A stretch of 64,000 bases of DNA, from positions 248,001 through 312,000 of the forward strand of contig CAJNOJ010000001.1 of assembly GCA_905250025.1 (NCBI GenBank), read 5' to 3'. The DNA comes from Adineta ricciae (lineage: Eukaryota; Rotifera; Eurotatoria; Adinetida; Adinetidae). The notes under the pieces were generated by a model. That model was not told where the DNA came from. It saw nothing but the letters and a program-made list of their open reading frames with translations, and did not search any database. The number at the start of each line of letters is the position of its first letter. Position 1 is the first letter of the stretch. The translations under genes and the position numbers were made by a program. This document shows positions 46,674 through 59,663 of this stretch, piece by piece.

Positions 46674-49454
46674 TCAAGTCGACGAATGATTGGGTTCACT
46701 ATTTGAAAAGAAAAAAGCAAATAACAATCGAATGTACGCTTGTTTAACAGAAACCTTATGGAAATTGGCGAACGAGTAGGAGGTACACTTAGATTATAAC
46801 CGCGCTGGATCTGAGTGTGAATTAATTGTTCCACAGCAGTGCGCCCATGAGTTTGGTCATATTTTTCTTTCGCAATTTTTTCATCGCAAGGACGGCAGCG
46901 GATAATGCCAATACCTGTGTAGATTGAGAAAGTTTGTTAATCTAGAAAAATGAAATCTGCTTACGAGCTCGTTCGATTTGGTTATTTTTGCCACTGCGTC
47001 GAGCGACATCAATAACTGAGTCTTGCCGATCGAATGTATACAGATCAAGAGGCGCATTATGCATCAATAAACAAGCAAAACATGTTCCATATCCTCGACT
47101 AGCTGCGAGATGAGCCATGGTATAACCATCATCTAATGGTTAAGGAAAGGCAAATGTTATTCTGCTCTCTGTTGAAATCATTAACTAACTGTCTGCTTGT
47201 TCAATGTCGATTATCTTCAATTCTAATAGCCAATGTAAAACATTCGCTGCACCAAACAGAGCTGCCTAGAACGATTAAGGACAAAAACAGAACGGTAGAG
47301 TTTGTCTATCAACATCAATAATATACCATATGCATTGGCGTTCGGCCAAGATTGTTTTTGTATGTAAATAAATTTCGTTTATTTTTCCATATCAATCGAA
47401 CACAATCAAGTTGATCGTATTCACTTGCTTCATGTGCAATCGTATTTCCATGAGCATCTGTCGCATCGATCATTAATTTTGATTGAAAACAAAAATTGAG
47501 TACACTCCTAGAACCATTTTTAGCAGCATAATGGATCGATAATTTCGTTTCGTTCGTAGCAATAGTTAGATCAATGTTCTTAGCATTTATCAGATATTTA
47601 AAGGCATCCACATGATTATGCATTGCACAGTAATGAGCAGGTGTTCGACCAAAATTATCTTGAGCATTGATATCACATCCTAGTATAGACAATAACTGAA
47701 GTCAATCGAACACGAAGATAGAAGAGCGCAAAGCAGTAGTAATCATGAGAAAAAGTAGCATATTGTTATCCTACCATTGTACAGACAATCGACGTCTTAT
47801 TCTATAACGATATCTGATTATTTGAAATTGTTCCTATTTACCTTTTTCGATTAGTACCCGCACACACTTTGTCGATCCGTGACTAGCAGCAATATGTAGC
47901 GCTGTCATTCCTTGAGCGTCTCGTTGGTCAATCAACGCACCATTGTTCAGCAGTTCGGCAACTAGCTGATGATTACCACTAGCAGATGCTTCATGCAATG
48001 GTGTACGTTCCAAAAGATTTTGTGTATGTACACTTTGACCGCCCTAGAAAGATGGAAAATTTCTTTTAGAGACATGTAGTATGAAAAGTACGAGGTGGGT
48101 AACCTCAATCAACTCTCGAACGACATCGCGATGTCCATATGATGCTGCTTCATTGATAATTGGTTGAAATGATTCGCGCAATTGAAGTACTTTACTCGCA
48201 TCGTATTCACCTTTTGCATTTCTCAATTGTAATGCATTGACTGGTTCAGGTGAAATGGGTTGTTCATCAAACATTTCTAGCGTTTCGTTGAAAACTGAAC
48301 ATGTATGTTCTGATTTAACTGGAGTTTCAACAGGAAGCATTTGCCCCTCAGTGTCATTCAAATCTTCGTCTGACAAGTGTTGAGAATCATTCTCACTACG
48401 CAGTAAGGCGGACGTGTTGATCGATGAACTGGACGCAGACGAGAGCCGTGATGATTTACCTTCTTCTGTTCCAGTGCGAGATCGCGACGAAAAAGCGGTT
48501 TTTGGACGTGATGAGGATGATTTTATACGCTCTTCTTTTTTGTTGCTCGACATGGGCGATGACTTTTGTCGTTGTGTAGCTCGAGATGAAGAAACTCGAT
48601 CGATGGATTTTCGTTGTTCTTCCACATCATTGATGTCTTCAACGCTAGGTGGCATGTGTGTTCGTTGTGATTCACGAGACGGGTTCGTTGATGTGATCGT
48701 ATCATTATTCTTTGGTGTGGAAGATTTATCAGCAGAATTTAATGGTGATTTAGTAACCTGCTGTTGCGGATTTTTGTCAGGAATATTCTTGAATGAAAAA
48801 AAAAAGAAATATACATCGATGATGAAATCGACCCATTCTATGTAGACTTACCACAGGTTTATCCGATTGAAGTTCTTCTTCGTCATCTACTTCAACCGTA
48901 TTAGCATCATCTAATCCAGTTAGATGACTATCGGCAAGTTTTGACATCGTACCGAACGACGTACTATCAAATTTTACTGATTGTTTACCACTGGTCGATG
49001 AAGTTTGCCGTTTATTAGTTGCTGATGTTCGAATACTCGAAGGTTTCTTATATTCGATCATTTTCACTTCATCACTGGAAATTGGCGGATTGTTTTCATT
49101 GTCATCATCATCGTCATCATTACTGTCTTTGTTGTCAACAGGCACATCTTTGACTAAGGCAACAATATTCGGATTTCGAACGCCATACAACGTGGATGAT
49201 GGTGGCACTTTTTCTTTTGATTGTTTTTTTAATTTCAGTCGATCGCTTTCAATCTGTCGTTGTAAGAGATGATCGCTGACACGGCCATGTCGACGACCAT
49301 GTTCATCCAAATAGACTACAGGTTTGAATTGATCAAGTGATCCTCGTAACGGTTGAGCGAACAAATGATCTTGTACGCAGTTAGAAAATGTTGAATTAGC
49401 TGGAGCAGTTAGTTTAGTTCGGCGTTTACTTCGAATTGGACTGGCCATCAACAT
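46674..49454 (-). CDS. ankyrin-repeat protein with long disordered N-terminus
   Basis: Many exons on the minus strand. The start is MLMASPIRSKRRTKL (49454) or MASPIRSK (49448). The first 350-400 residues are disordered, acidic and Ser-rich, with an Asp run (NDDDDDDNENN), then RPKTAFSSRSRTGTEEG. A helical segment YDASKVLQLRESFQPIINEA leads into at least seven ankyrin repeats: GHRDVVRELIE, RTPLHEASASGNHQLVAELL, GMTALHIAASHGSTKCVRVL, GRTPAHYCAMHNHVDAFKYL, LSIHYAAKNGSRSVLNF, GNTIAHEASEYDQLDCVRLI, GRTPMH-AALFGAANVLHWLL and GYTMAHLAASRGYGTCFACL. A C-terminal segment follows (GIGIIRCRPCDEKIAKEKY). The end is uncertain: a weak donor (AG|GTTTCT) gives a stop at 46674, while simple read-through reaches 46628 in low-complexity sequence. 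Ankyrin arrays bind partner proteins; I cannot name the orthologue. Confidence 0.75.
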
Positions 49455-50310
49455 AAACTAGAATAAATCAATGTAATAGCTAGGTATCGACATTTTGCTA
49501 TAGGTCCCTATTGACAACACTGAATATAGTATCTCCTTTCGTCCTGTTCTACTTGATTGACCTGTTTGCTCTCTATTTTGCGTTCGTTTGATAGATACTA
49601 GTCACCTTTGTCACTAACATCCATCAAGCGAATATACGAGACAGAACAAAGAGGTGTCATACGTGGATGGTATGATTATTCTTATATACTATTTAAACTA
49701 TACGGCATCTGAACCAATGTCGATTGTATTTCATAGGGAACTTTCTTTTGCAATTGATTGCTAGGTAACGATAATCATGTGAAAGTGGTTGAATGATTAT
49801 GATAATAAACAACAAATACTGATTAATTTATATTCAGAAAGTTATCCATTTGGTCTACAGTTGTTGAACTGAACTAAAATTTGATATCTTTTATATATTA
49901 ACGACATCTATGATAGAAGTGACTCTGTTAGAGAAATTTCCCATAGAAAAAGGAGAAAGTGTTCATCGTCGCTGTACATTCAAAGAATCATTCCTCATAT
50001 TTTCTGCTTATTAGGTGTATTGCATCAGTAGTACGACGAACGTTTAAGTTAGGAGTGGTCAGTATCCATGATCAGTTCGAACGGTTCAAATGTCTTACTA
50101 TCTTTCTCGATTGTACATCATTCGCATTCAAAAGCGCATAAAAACCGATGTGACCGTGCCTTTAAGTTCATGAGAATAGTATCTCGTCGAAGTTTTTTTT
50201 AATTTAAGATGTACTGAGATGCGACATGTCTATCTGATCAACGTTTGATGAGAAAAAAAAAGTGTTTTCGTGATATTATTTTTTGAATGAGAGACTTTAT
50301 TTTCTTAGAA
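49455..50310. other. intergenic region
   Basis: An 856-bp AT-rich spacer between the ankyrin gene and the amine oxidase gene. Only short chance ORFs are present. Confidence 0.4.
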
Positions 50311-52077
50311 TTAACTTTTATACAATCCGACAATTCGTTTGCCTTCGCGTATACCGGTAAGAAAAGCACCATGTGCTGTTCCATAGAATCTTTCATGTGT
50401 GCCTTCACCTGCAAAGAGAACCAATGGTTCTGCTGACTTATCCGGCCATGGCATTGCTAATCGTTTGATATCATGAACAGTCGAACCTATTTTGATAAAT
50501 GTATGTGAACCATACGTCAATGGATTATGAAACCATGTCGATCGAATTAATTTCTTCGGTTTGGGTATTTGATTGTCAGGATAAAACCTGCCGAACAATT
50601 CTTGAAAACAATTCGACAGTAAGCCATCGGGAATAGTTTCGATATATTCGCCCGCCTCGCCGCTAATTTGTGTTACAAGAGTATTGGACAAACGATGATG
50701 AACGCACAAGCCCGTTAGACTTTTACACCATCCACTCTAAAAGAAAATATTTCTAACTTTTTAAAACAAAGTTTTGTAAATTACATGATAAGGTGTATTT
50801 TCAAGACAAGTTAATTTGCCCTCGGTGTTTGTATTCCACAAGAAATTGAACGAATTGAAATCAACATCCCAAAATGGTTGAGAAAAAACCAGATAAATCT
50901 ATCATAAAGGAATATGTTAATCGAACGGGAGAATGACAAACATACTTTATTGACTGTTCCAAAGCCGAGTTTTTCAATCGAAACTTGTTTCGAATACGGC
51001 AATGGTGGTACAAACATTTCGTGCATTGTTTTCTTCAAGCAGCCAATGGATTGTGTACAAACAACATGTTTTGCTTGGTAAGTAACGATTTGATGATTTT
51101 CTTTGATAATTTCAATGTTAACCGATTGATTAACTTCGTGAATAGCAACACGTTTCACTTTTGAGTTGAAATGAAACTTTTCTTTAGCAATTTTATTTTC
51201 AAAGATCGTTTGCAAAAATTTGCAAACACCGCCTTGAATATATTTGTCATTTGTCGATAAATTCTCAAATGAAATCCATCCTAGAACGATAGACAATAAG
51301 TTCTAAAGCCAATTATAAAGAGAAACAAACTGACCTTGAACTGATACGTCGGTTAATTTCTCACTACCGATTGTATTTAAAACCGGATGCTGTTTTCCAA
51401 GCCAGTCGATGACTTTTTCTCTTTGATCAATCTCGTTCTTGTCCAGTGAAACTTTTTTCAATTGTAAATACTGATCAAATTCCGCTAGAATGAATTCACC
51501 TAGTGACAAATCGGGATAGTTCTCATACGGATAAGTCGGAACTTTCTTTTCTAAAATTTCGTCGTAGATCGTTCGAATTTCGTTGATGATATCTTCGTCG
51601 ATCGATTCGCCATCTTCGTCATGATAACAATCATCTCGATCCAATCCGTCTAGCAACAGCAAAGAAAAAACAAAGTTACCCTGGATGAGTTAGATAATTG
51701 GATATAATTATCGGCGGATAACGATAGTTTTCGCGTTTATAACATCAAAGAAAGAGCAAAATAACAAACTTACCATCATTCTGATCGAGTAAATGCTGTC
51801 CTTCAGCTAATTGGAACAAAGGATTGTTCGACGAATTACCTTGGAGTAACTCAGTGCCTAGTTCGATCGATTGATCCACTAAAATATGATGTTTTACCTT
51901 TAGTTCGTTAACACTCATAAAACACGTACTGAATTCAACCGTTTGACAACGTCCACCAATTTGATTGTTTGCTTCCAATATGACAAAATCTTGTATATCA
52001 TTATCGGCCAGATATTTTGCACAAGACAGTCCTGCAACACCTGCACCGATGATCACGACACAATAATGATTTTCCAT
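50311..52077 (-). CDS. SMOX: FAD-dependent spermine/polyamine oxidase
   Basis: A flavin amine oxidase that oxidises spermine or acetylated polyamines, giving aldehyde and hydrogen peroxide. About five exons cover roughly 500 residues from MENHYCVVIIGAG at 52077 to GLYKS at 50311. The N-terminal dinucleotide fold is VVIIGAGVAGLSCAKYLAD followed by FVILEANNQIGGRCQ. Later come the substrate-domain segments LSLGEFILAEFDQYL, NDKYIQGGVCKFLQTIF, VVCTQSIGCLKK and EKLGFGTVNK. The C-terminal FAD-contacting block is LVLFAGEGTHERFYGTAHGA followed by FLTGIREGKRIVGLY. Spermine oxidase and N1-acetylpolyamine oxidase are hard to separate by eye, so the symbol is provisional. There is no clear signal peptide, so a cytosolic location is likely, and the end (YKS) is not a classic peroxisomal signal. 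Confidence 0.9.
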
Positions 52078-52161
52078 TCCAGTAGTTCGATGAACGTGAG
52101 TATGTGTAAAGATCGATGAATGTCAACGCTAACGAAGAAAAAGAAAAAATGCTACTTTGAT

Positions 52162-52479
52162 TTAGTCATTCGAAGACCGCAAAAAAATCTTCTGAAATAA
52201 CAGGAATCCGACATAGATAATACACACCGGAAAATGATGATCATATGTTATTAGATTCTGCTTTGAGAGATGCATCATTTGACTATAGTAATGACTGTCA
52301 TTGATGAAAGACTGAAATAAAGGTAAAAAGTCATGCGTGATGTCTAGAAGATTCATCAATATACCGATAAATGCGCACAGGTTTTCCAGTTTATAAAGAG
52401 CTCCATGATCATAGTAGATCACTCGATAGACGTCCTTTGAAAGCATTTCGCATCGTGATTTATTGCTGACTGTTCGCAT
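52162..52479 (-). CDS. hypothetical small protein upstream of the amine oxidase
   Basis: A single 105-codon open frame from ATG 52479 to a stop at 52162, on the same strand as and 85 bp upstream of the amine oxidase. The N-terminal two thirds is mixed, and the end is hydrophobic (HFPVCIIYVGFLLFQKIFL) followed by a short charged tail, which would fit a tail-anchored membrane protein. No domain is recognised. It could also be an upstream exon or a chance frame. Confidence 0.3.
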   Translation of the reverse strand: MRTVSNKSRCEMLSKDVYRVIYYDHGALYKLENLCAFIGILMNLLDITHDFLPLFQSFINDSHYYSQMMHLSKQNLITYDHHFPVCIIYVGFLLFQKIFLRSSND

Positions 52480-53696
52480 TCTAACTAGTGATTAATTGTT
52501 GCAAAAAAACTGTATGATTAACATGAAAGGCGGGGGAATGATGACATATGAGTTAGCACTCTTATCATTTTTCGTCTCTTCAAGAAAATGAGTGCCCGTA
52601 TAGGTAACGTCATTACAGAATAAAATTATATCATAATTTCGAGTGTGACACTATTAGACGTGGGCGACATCTATTTGAAAACTTTGTCAATTCGTATGAG
52701 AAAATCATGCTAGACATGTTAAAAGTACATTTCTCTGTCGTAATTGTTTTCTTGTAATTTTTTTTTTGGTGATTCATTGGAAATCAGCAACGTTCATTTT
52801 ACCTGTGACGTGAACAAACTATTGACACAGTTCGTCAGTCAGTGATCTTGACAACATGCACTTGGTAAAAATTGGACGTAAGTATTTTAGTGTTCTGTAT
52901 TCTTTTTAAAGAACAGTCGACCTTAATGGCATTGAAAATTTATTGTTGATCATATAAAGCACTTTTCAAAACTAATGACTATTATTGTTGTTTAGTCGAA
53001 TGAAACCGTTGGAGAGTTCATTTTTTCTGCATCGATGTCGAATGAGCGAGAATCTGTTGATTTTTCACACTCATTTGCTTTTGTTGCGTTCGGTATCTGG
53101 TTTTGATCGTCTAACCAACGGACATTTGCCAAGCATGCGTTTTTTATTCGTTCGATAGGTTCTTATAAAAACGGAAGAGAAAAAAAGCACATTGTGAGAT
53201 AGAATGTGTACATCGTGTTCGATTTCAACCTTATTTTTCTTATTCCGCTGAAGCATATGAGATATTTTATATCAATAGGTATTTACTAACCATCGTTTGA
53301 TTTCGTACAGCAGCAGGAGAATAAGAGGCGAGTATTCTTTTCACGTTTTGCATTTTCTTTCCTTTTCATGATTTTTTTCTTTGACTCACGCATAACACAA
53401 TGTTCTGCATGAGTGAACTAGCACCTGAAACGAAAAAACTGTCTAACATCATTGTGAAATTGACTCTCGAAATCACAGTTCTTGCTTCATTTTTAATTTG
53501 GTTCATTACGTATATTTTCGCACTGATCAATTATTCATAGGTTTGATAAACGCTTCTTTTCGTAAACTTCTACTCTTTAGATCAAAACGTTACGTAAGCG
53601 ATATGGTATGGATGTGGGTGCTTATTATTATTTTTCTTGCGTTGAAAACAAAAATTTTGAATTTATGTGGAATTTCCGTTTCAGATAGACGAGACG
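52480..53696. other. intergenic region, possible GLG1 5' UTR
   Basis: About 1.2 kb. An ATG at 52856 followed eight codons later by a perfect donor (GTAAGT) could be a short first exon, but no matching acceptor gives a sensible frame. A TTTCAG acceptor at about 53683 just before the GLG1 start suggests a spliced 5' UTR. Confidence 0.35.
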
Positions 53697-56600
53697 ATGC
53701 GATATCGCCTATTAGGTTTTCTGTATTTGTTTCTCTTATTTACAAGTAGCTTCGCGGAGAGAACTCGTGTTAACGACGATGAAGATGATAAAGATGTCGA
53801 CGATGAAAAAGATCTTAATCAAAATAGTCAAAGGCAACAGGAACCACCGGTAAATAAAGTTCGGTCTCAGAGTCGTGTTTCATCGAATAATAACGACGAT
53901 GATCAACGTGATGCTGTTCAGCGAGATCCGGATCAACAACGAATGGGATTGTCCAATCGAGAGTCACAACAAAACACAAAGCAACGACGTCCAGCATCTC
54001 CCGCCATGCCACTCGCGACAAGCGATGAATGCCGAGCTGATGTTACAAGATACTGTGCCAAAGGTAGCAAACAACCACTGTCGAATTTAAAAGTCCTGCA
54101 ATGTATTGATGAATTGGATAATGTAAGTCTATGGAATTCAATTTCCTGATATTTTAGTCAAAGTATTCTATTTGTATTTAGGCTGTTAATCTCATCACTA
54201 AAGATTGTCAACACGTAAGTAATTGAAGTCTTTTTTCTGTAAAAATGTAATTCGATCGTTTGGCGTGATCTTTTAGTTAATATACAGTTTTAAATACAAT
54301 ATGACTCATGATCCACGTTTTGATGATGCAGCGGAAAGGCAATGCAAGAAAGATATCCAGTTGTTAGATGTCTGTGATGAATTCGTCGGTAAAAAAGGTT
54401 CCGGTCGTCTTGTTTCATGTCTATATGACCAATTGAACAATATCACTGAACCATCATGTCGATATTTCATCAGTCAAATGCAAGTAGTTGTTTTCAACGA
54501 TTGGCGACTATCAGAATACTTCGCCGATGCATGTATCAGTGACATTAGAAAGCTGGATTGTGGCCGATTGGATGATGATGATCAAGCAGTAAGCGAAAAC
54601 AAATCAAATTAACAAATTGAGGAGTTGAACTATCTTTGTTGTAGATTCCACATGAGCAAGGCGCTGTTATTGCATGCTTATCACAAAACTATGGACAATT
54701 AAATGGTGGATGTAGAAAAGAAATTTTTCGCTTAACTGAAATGCAATCAAATGATTATCATTTGGATCGAGCTTTGTTTGCTGCATGTCGTGAGGATCGA
54801 GAACGTTTATGTTCCCAAGTTCCTAGTGGAAATGGTCGAGTCTATCGATGTTTGTATGAACAAAAGCTTAACACCATGATGTCACCTGCCGTAAGTTCTC
54901 CGAACAAATCAATTTGTTTGACTAAGATCATGAGCGTATCTCTTGGTTTTAGTGTCGCAAAGAAGTCCATCGTCGACAATCGTTAGTTGTTGCCAATGTC
55001 AAAGTCGATGTTCCGTTGATTCGAGGTACTACTGATTGAATAGTGTGAATAATTGCATTGAACATTTCATTCGCTATTCTAGCATGTAATAGTGAAATGC
55101 GTGAACACAAATGTTCAGTTGATCCTGATGATAATGACCAACGTTCGTCTCTCATCAAACTACTTCTCTGTCTTGAGGATACGATGAAGAAAGGTAACAG
55201 ATCGATTCGATAAATTTCATCACTTTCATCAAATATTTCAGGCAATCATATCCAAGACGACTGTCGACGTGAAATGCTTGTTCATCGGCGTATGTTAATG
55301 TCCGATTATGCTCTCTCTCCCGAAATTGTGTCGCAATGTAAAAAGGAAATGATCGACCATTGTCCATCTTTACTTCAACAAGGCGCTAGTGGATCCGTCG
55401 ATCAGCGTGGTGGCCGTATGATTCATTGTTTATTGAGTGCAGCGCGAAAAGAGAAAAACTTCAATTCACAATGCTTAGTTGTACTTAAATCATTGATACG
55501 AGCAGTTGATCCAGGTAACGACATCCGATCCGATCCGTTCCTTGAAACTGCATGTCGGCCTGTTATTGATACCTTATGTCCAAGGATAAAGCCAGGCGAT
55601 TCGAATGTAATCATGTGCCTATTGGATAATCTAAAGAATAACCGCATGACGGAAGAATGTGAGAATACATTGATGGAAGTAGCATATTTCATGGCACGAG
55701 ATTGGAGGTAATCAAACAGGAAAAAGTCAATTTGAATTGCTTCATTAATCAATCTTGTTTATTCAATTATAGATTGACACCGAAATTGTTACGATCTTGC
55801 CGAACGAATCTGGTCAGTTTATGTCAACTGCCAACAAATTGGTCGATGTCAACAGATCTAAGTGACGTTCAAGTTGGAATGTATTTAGGCTGCTTGTATC
55901 AACAACGGCAACAGGCATGTCGCAAACAGTATCATTGGGAATATTTTTGTTAACTGAAAGATTTCATTGTTTAGCTCGATAGTGATTGTCGCACTGAATT
56001 GAAACGACTTATGCACATTCGCTCACAAGCCATTGGCCTAATGCCAGAAATCGAAGACAATTGCATGGAAGATTTAGCCACGTGTAAAAACCCTGGCATT
56101 AAAGGAGAAGTATGAAGAGATATTCAAATAGTTTCATCTTGCACGTTTGCTTTTCTAGGAAATGAGGTGTTTGCAAAAGAAATACAACAAACTCGAAGAA
56201 AAATGTAAAGCTGCTGTGCGAAACTTTACACAAATGACTATGACTGATCCAACCCTTGATTTTCTGTTGATGAAAGCGTGTGAACCGATGATTCAACTAT
56301 TCTGTGCAGTAAGATTAACTTGATTATCGATAAAGATGTTGTTTACACATCGATCTGAGTAGAATATTGAAGGTGGAAATGAAAATGATTTAATACGTTG
56401 TCTGATCAGACACAAAAACGAACAAAAAATGGATTTTCATTGTAAAGCTGGTATCGATCATCATCAAATAGTAAGTCACTTTGAAGTCAAAAACCAAATT
56501 TAATTTTGCAAATGCATAGACAAGTATGAAAGATGAAGCTTTTCTCAGTAAACAATTCCGAAGTAGATGTAGCAACGAAGTGAACGATCATTGTAAAACC

Positions 56601-58332
56601 AAGCAAACGAAGTAAGACACGTTTACTGTTCCTGCTCGAAATTCAGTTGAATTCTTGTCTTTCAGAGCAACTGTTATTCAATGTTTGGCTGATTTGATGC
56701 TAGCTGATGTTCTGAAAAACCAAAATCGAATAAATGAAGCGTGCCGTGATGAATTGAAATTTGAACTTCTCCAACGAGTTGGTTTTCTCATCTATTTATT
56801 AGTACGCAAACTGTTAGTTTCTATTTAGAGTGAAAGCATCAACTTTGATCCAATCTTAGCAAAAATATGTCATAAAGATATCAAACGATTTTGTTCCGAT
56901 CGTACTCCAGGCAATGCAGAGGTTTATTTCTTTGCTCGACATACATTCGGTTGATAAATTTCGTTCATTGCTTGTCTAGGTACTCGATTGTTTGAAAGAC
57001 CGACGTAATGATGTATCTCCTCAATGCTATACCAAATTGCAGCGACGAGAGAAACTTGACGTTATCCTACCCGAAAATGATTATAGTTTAATGTCAAAAT
57101 GTGATTCGGTTATCCAAGTAGGTTTACTCAAATGTGACACAATATTTTCCATCTAGCTTGACTGTTATGTCTTTTAGAAATCGTGTGCAAATGAAAAGAA
57201 ACAAAATATCCTGGCATGTCTACGTCGTCATGCAAATCAAGATTCCATGCCTGTTGTTTGTCGACGAATCTTATACCATCGACTAATGATTTTGAACAGC
57301 GGTGAGAACGATATAATTTTCGATGACTGTTCCTAACTGAGGAAAATTTCCTTGGATTTAGATGCTCGTTTCAACAAAGGCTTAATCAACAGTTGTCAAA
57401 CGGATATTTCGAAATATTGTAGTGATGTTGTCGTTGACGATGATGACGACGACAAGGACAGCGACGATGATGCAACTATGAAGAAAGATGACGATGGTAA
57501 AATTCAAATTCGACTAGTTCGCTTCGAATATCTTATTTATTTAGATGATGGAAAAGATGATGACGCTAATGTTTCCGATGGCGGTGATACAAGAGATCGT
57601 GACATGGGTGGTCGAGTGATTCAATGCTTACGTTCGAAATACGCGGATTCAGCAGTCACATTAGATTCTCAATGCGTAACGGAATTGATTGACGTTATTC
57701 AAACATCAAAATTGGATATTAAACTTGACTTAAAACTCTATAAGAGTTGTAAACAAGAACTTACCAACGAATGTACGGGTATCGATCAAGAAGATTGTTT
57801 GAAATTGCTCTACCAAAAGGGTAAACTGCAAGATGATGAATGTCGTGAACAAGTTAAACGCATCATCAGAGAAGGACAAGCCGATATCCATGTAGATCGT
57901 GCATTGGCATTTGCTTGTCAAACTGATGTATTGAAATATTGCAACGACATACCAATCGGTAAGTCAATTCGTAAGGAAAGATCTCTGAAATGCATCTGAA
58001 TGATTTTTAACAGGAAGTGGAAAACAATTACAATGCTTATTGGATATGAGCAATACAGTGACAATTCAATGTCGAAATATGTTGAAACAAAGACAACAAT
58101 TATGGGGACATGTAAGTGACAATGAGCAGATGAAAGTTTGATATGGGCATGTTCGATTCGATTTTAGATTCCGAATGTCGATGGTGTTGTATCGTTAACG
58201 AAAGAAATTCGCAAATCAAACAATAGTATTTATCTTATCAGTGTTATACTTTTGATCTTATGTGTGATGTTCATGGCTGGTTGCATTTGTCGTCCATATG
58301 TTCAATATAATCGTGTCAGAAAATACAAATAA
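53697..58332 (+). CDS. GLG1: Golgi apparatus protein 1 (cysteine-rich GLG1/ESL-1)
   Basis: A type I Golgi membrane protein with many GLG1 (cysteine-rich) repeats; in vertebrates it binds FGFs, E-selectin and TGF-beta precursors. The ATG at 53697 begins a signal peptide (MRYRLLGFLYLFLLFTSSFA). An acidic, Gln-rich spacer follows, then about fifteen repeats of the type C-x-x-(D/E)-(I/V)-x-x-(Y/L)-C with a second helix ending x-C-L: DECRADVTRYC, RQCKKDIQLLDVC, ADACISDIRKLDC, AACREDRERLC, SQCKKEMIDHC, KACEPMIQLFC, KICHKDIKRFC and FACQTDVLKYC are examples. Near the end is one membrane span (IYLISVILLILCVMFMAGC) and a short basic tail (RPYVQYNRVRKYK), as in the family. TAA is at 58330-58332. About twenty short introns, one of which is 48 nt and stop-free in frame (57498-57545). 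Identification is firm. Confidence 0.93.
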
Positions 58333-58770
58333 GCGAGCAAAATCAATCAACAAATGGCAAAAATAGACTGTGAAATTATTTCGTTTTTCTTTTCTTTATC
58401 TTTGACGCTTTCTTTGTTCTACACGTTTTTCTGAATCTCGCTCTTTTCTTGGCATTCCAATTATTGTATCGATCAACGAGGAAGAGATGTAACTACTTTA
58501 AAAAGCGCACAAAAACGTATGATTTTGAAGTATTTATTCTGTTCTACTGTTACCTTTTTTTATCTCTTCTTCGCTGTGATAATCTACATTTTCTTCTCGC
58601 CTTTCTTTTTCGAATGTTTAATCTTCGTTAGTATCAATTTTTATTTATGTGCTTGTCGCCCATCGATATTCTATTCAAATCATTCTTGTTTCATGAATTA
58701 TTAATAAATATATATAGAGACAAAGAGACACAAACAGCAAGTGATTAATCAAGGGGCAAAATAAAACGAA
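58333..58770. other. convergent 3' regions
   Basis: A 438-bp T-rich spacer where GLG1 and the acidic-tailed gene converge. Short ORFs here are low-complexity read-through. Confidence 0.4.
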
Positions 58771-59663
58771 TTACAATAAACTTTGCATTTCCTTTTGACC
58801 ATCCTCAATACCATCATCTTCAAGATCGAACTCATCCAGTTGAATATTAGTCGTTGGTTTCGTTGCTAGTGGAAAGTTTCGCTGATTTTCTAGGAAAAAC
58901 AAAGAATAAAATGCATATGTTGTCATCATGTGAACGCATTTCTTCTTTCGTACTTGATTGTTCATCCTCCGATTCATCGTCGTCGTCGTCGTCATCATCA
59001 TCGTCACTATCAGCACCTGTTGCACCACTACTATCGCATGGATCCTCATCTTCTAAACAACCGCATGAATCAGCTGGAACATCGGAACAATAGATAATTT
59101 CATCTTGACTGCAATCTTCTATTCATACAAAGTACTTGTGTAAAAGAACTTTCTAATAAAATGACAAACCTTCATCGTCGAGGAGCATACGAGCTTTTGA
59201 GTTCTGGAAACAAGGATTTCTCTCGTTCTGTGCGCTTCCCACCGGTGTAAGAGTTTGCCGAATACCAATTGGTACATCTTGACTTCGTATGATATCGCAA
59301 ACTGAATGAAAATAGAAACTGATTTTTAAATATTTTCCTATACAATGTCAACATACCAACAGTATCACATAGACCAATGCGTTCTAATTGTCGGTAGACC
59401 AATAAATGACTATTGTTCAGAGCAAACCATTGATTGTTATGTGCACAGACTTGTAATTTCGGTGGCGAAACACTTTCGATTAGTTTTGTTGATATGTCAA
59501 TCATTAGTTGCTCATCAATCACTGAATGTTTCAGATCGCCGAGACTTGAATCCGTAAAATTAATAATCGATGGTGCTAACGTTAACGTTTGTGTATGCGG
59601 AGCATTTGCCGACGACTTCCAGAATGGTTTCCAAGACGAAAAGTAACTTTTCATGTTTTGCAT
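58771..59663 (-). CDS. unrecognised protein with acidic C-terminal tail
   Basis: Four exons in frame give about 240 residues, starting MQNMKSYFSSWKPFWKSS at 59663 and ending DGQKEMQSLL with TAA at 58771-58773. The folded part is residues 30-130: SVIDEQLMIDISTKLIES, then PPKLQVCAHNNQWFALNNSH and LLVYRQLERIGLCDTV, then VCDIIRSQDVPIGIRQTL. The pattern of a basic or polar turn, W/Y-FALNNSHLLVYRQLE and a short strand recalls the ParB/sulfiredoxin-like fold seen in small eukaryotic proteins of unknown role, but that is a guess. A Cys-containing linker and a long Asp/Glu tail (ADSDDDDDDDDDDESEDE) follow, coded by GAT/GAC repeats. Acidic tails of this sort often bind basic nuclear proteins. No signal peptide or membrane span is present. 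Confidence 0.6.

Noticed and set aside
48414-48845. 143-codon plus-strand ORF antisense to the ankyrin gene
   Set aside because: It mirrors the Ser/Asp-rich coding exon on the minus strand.
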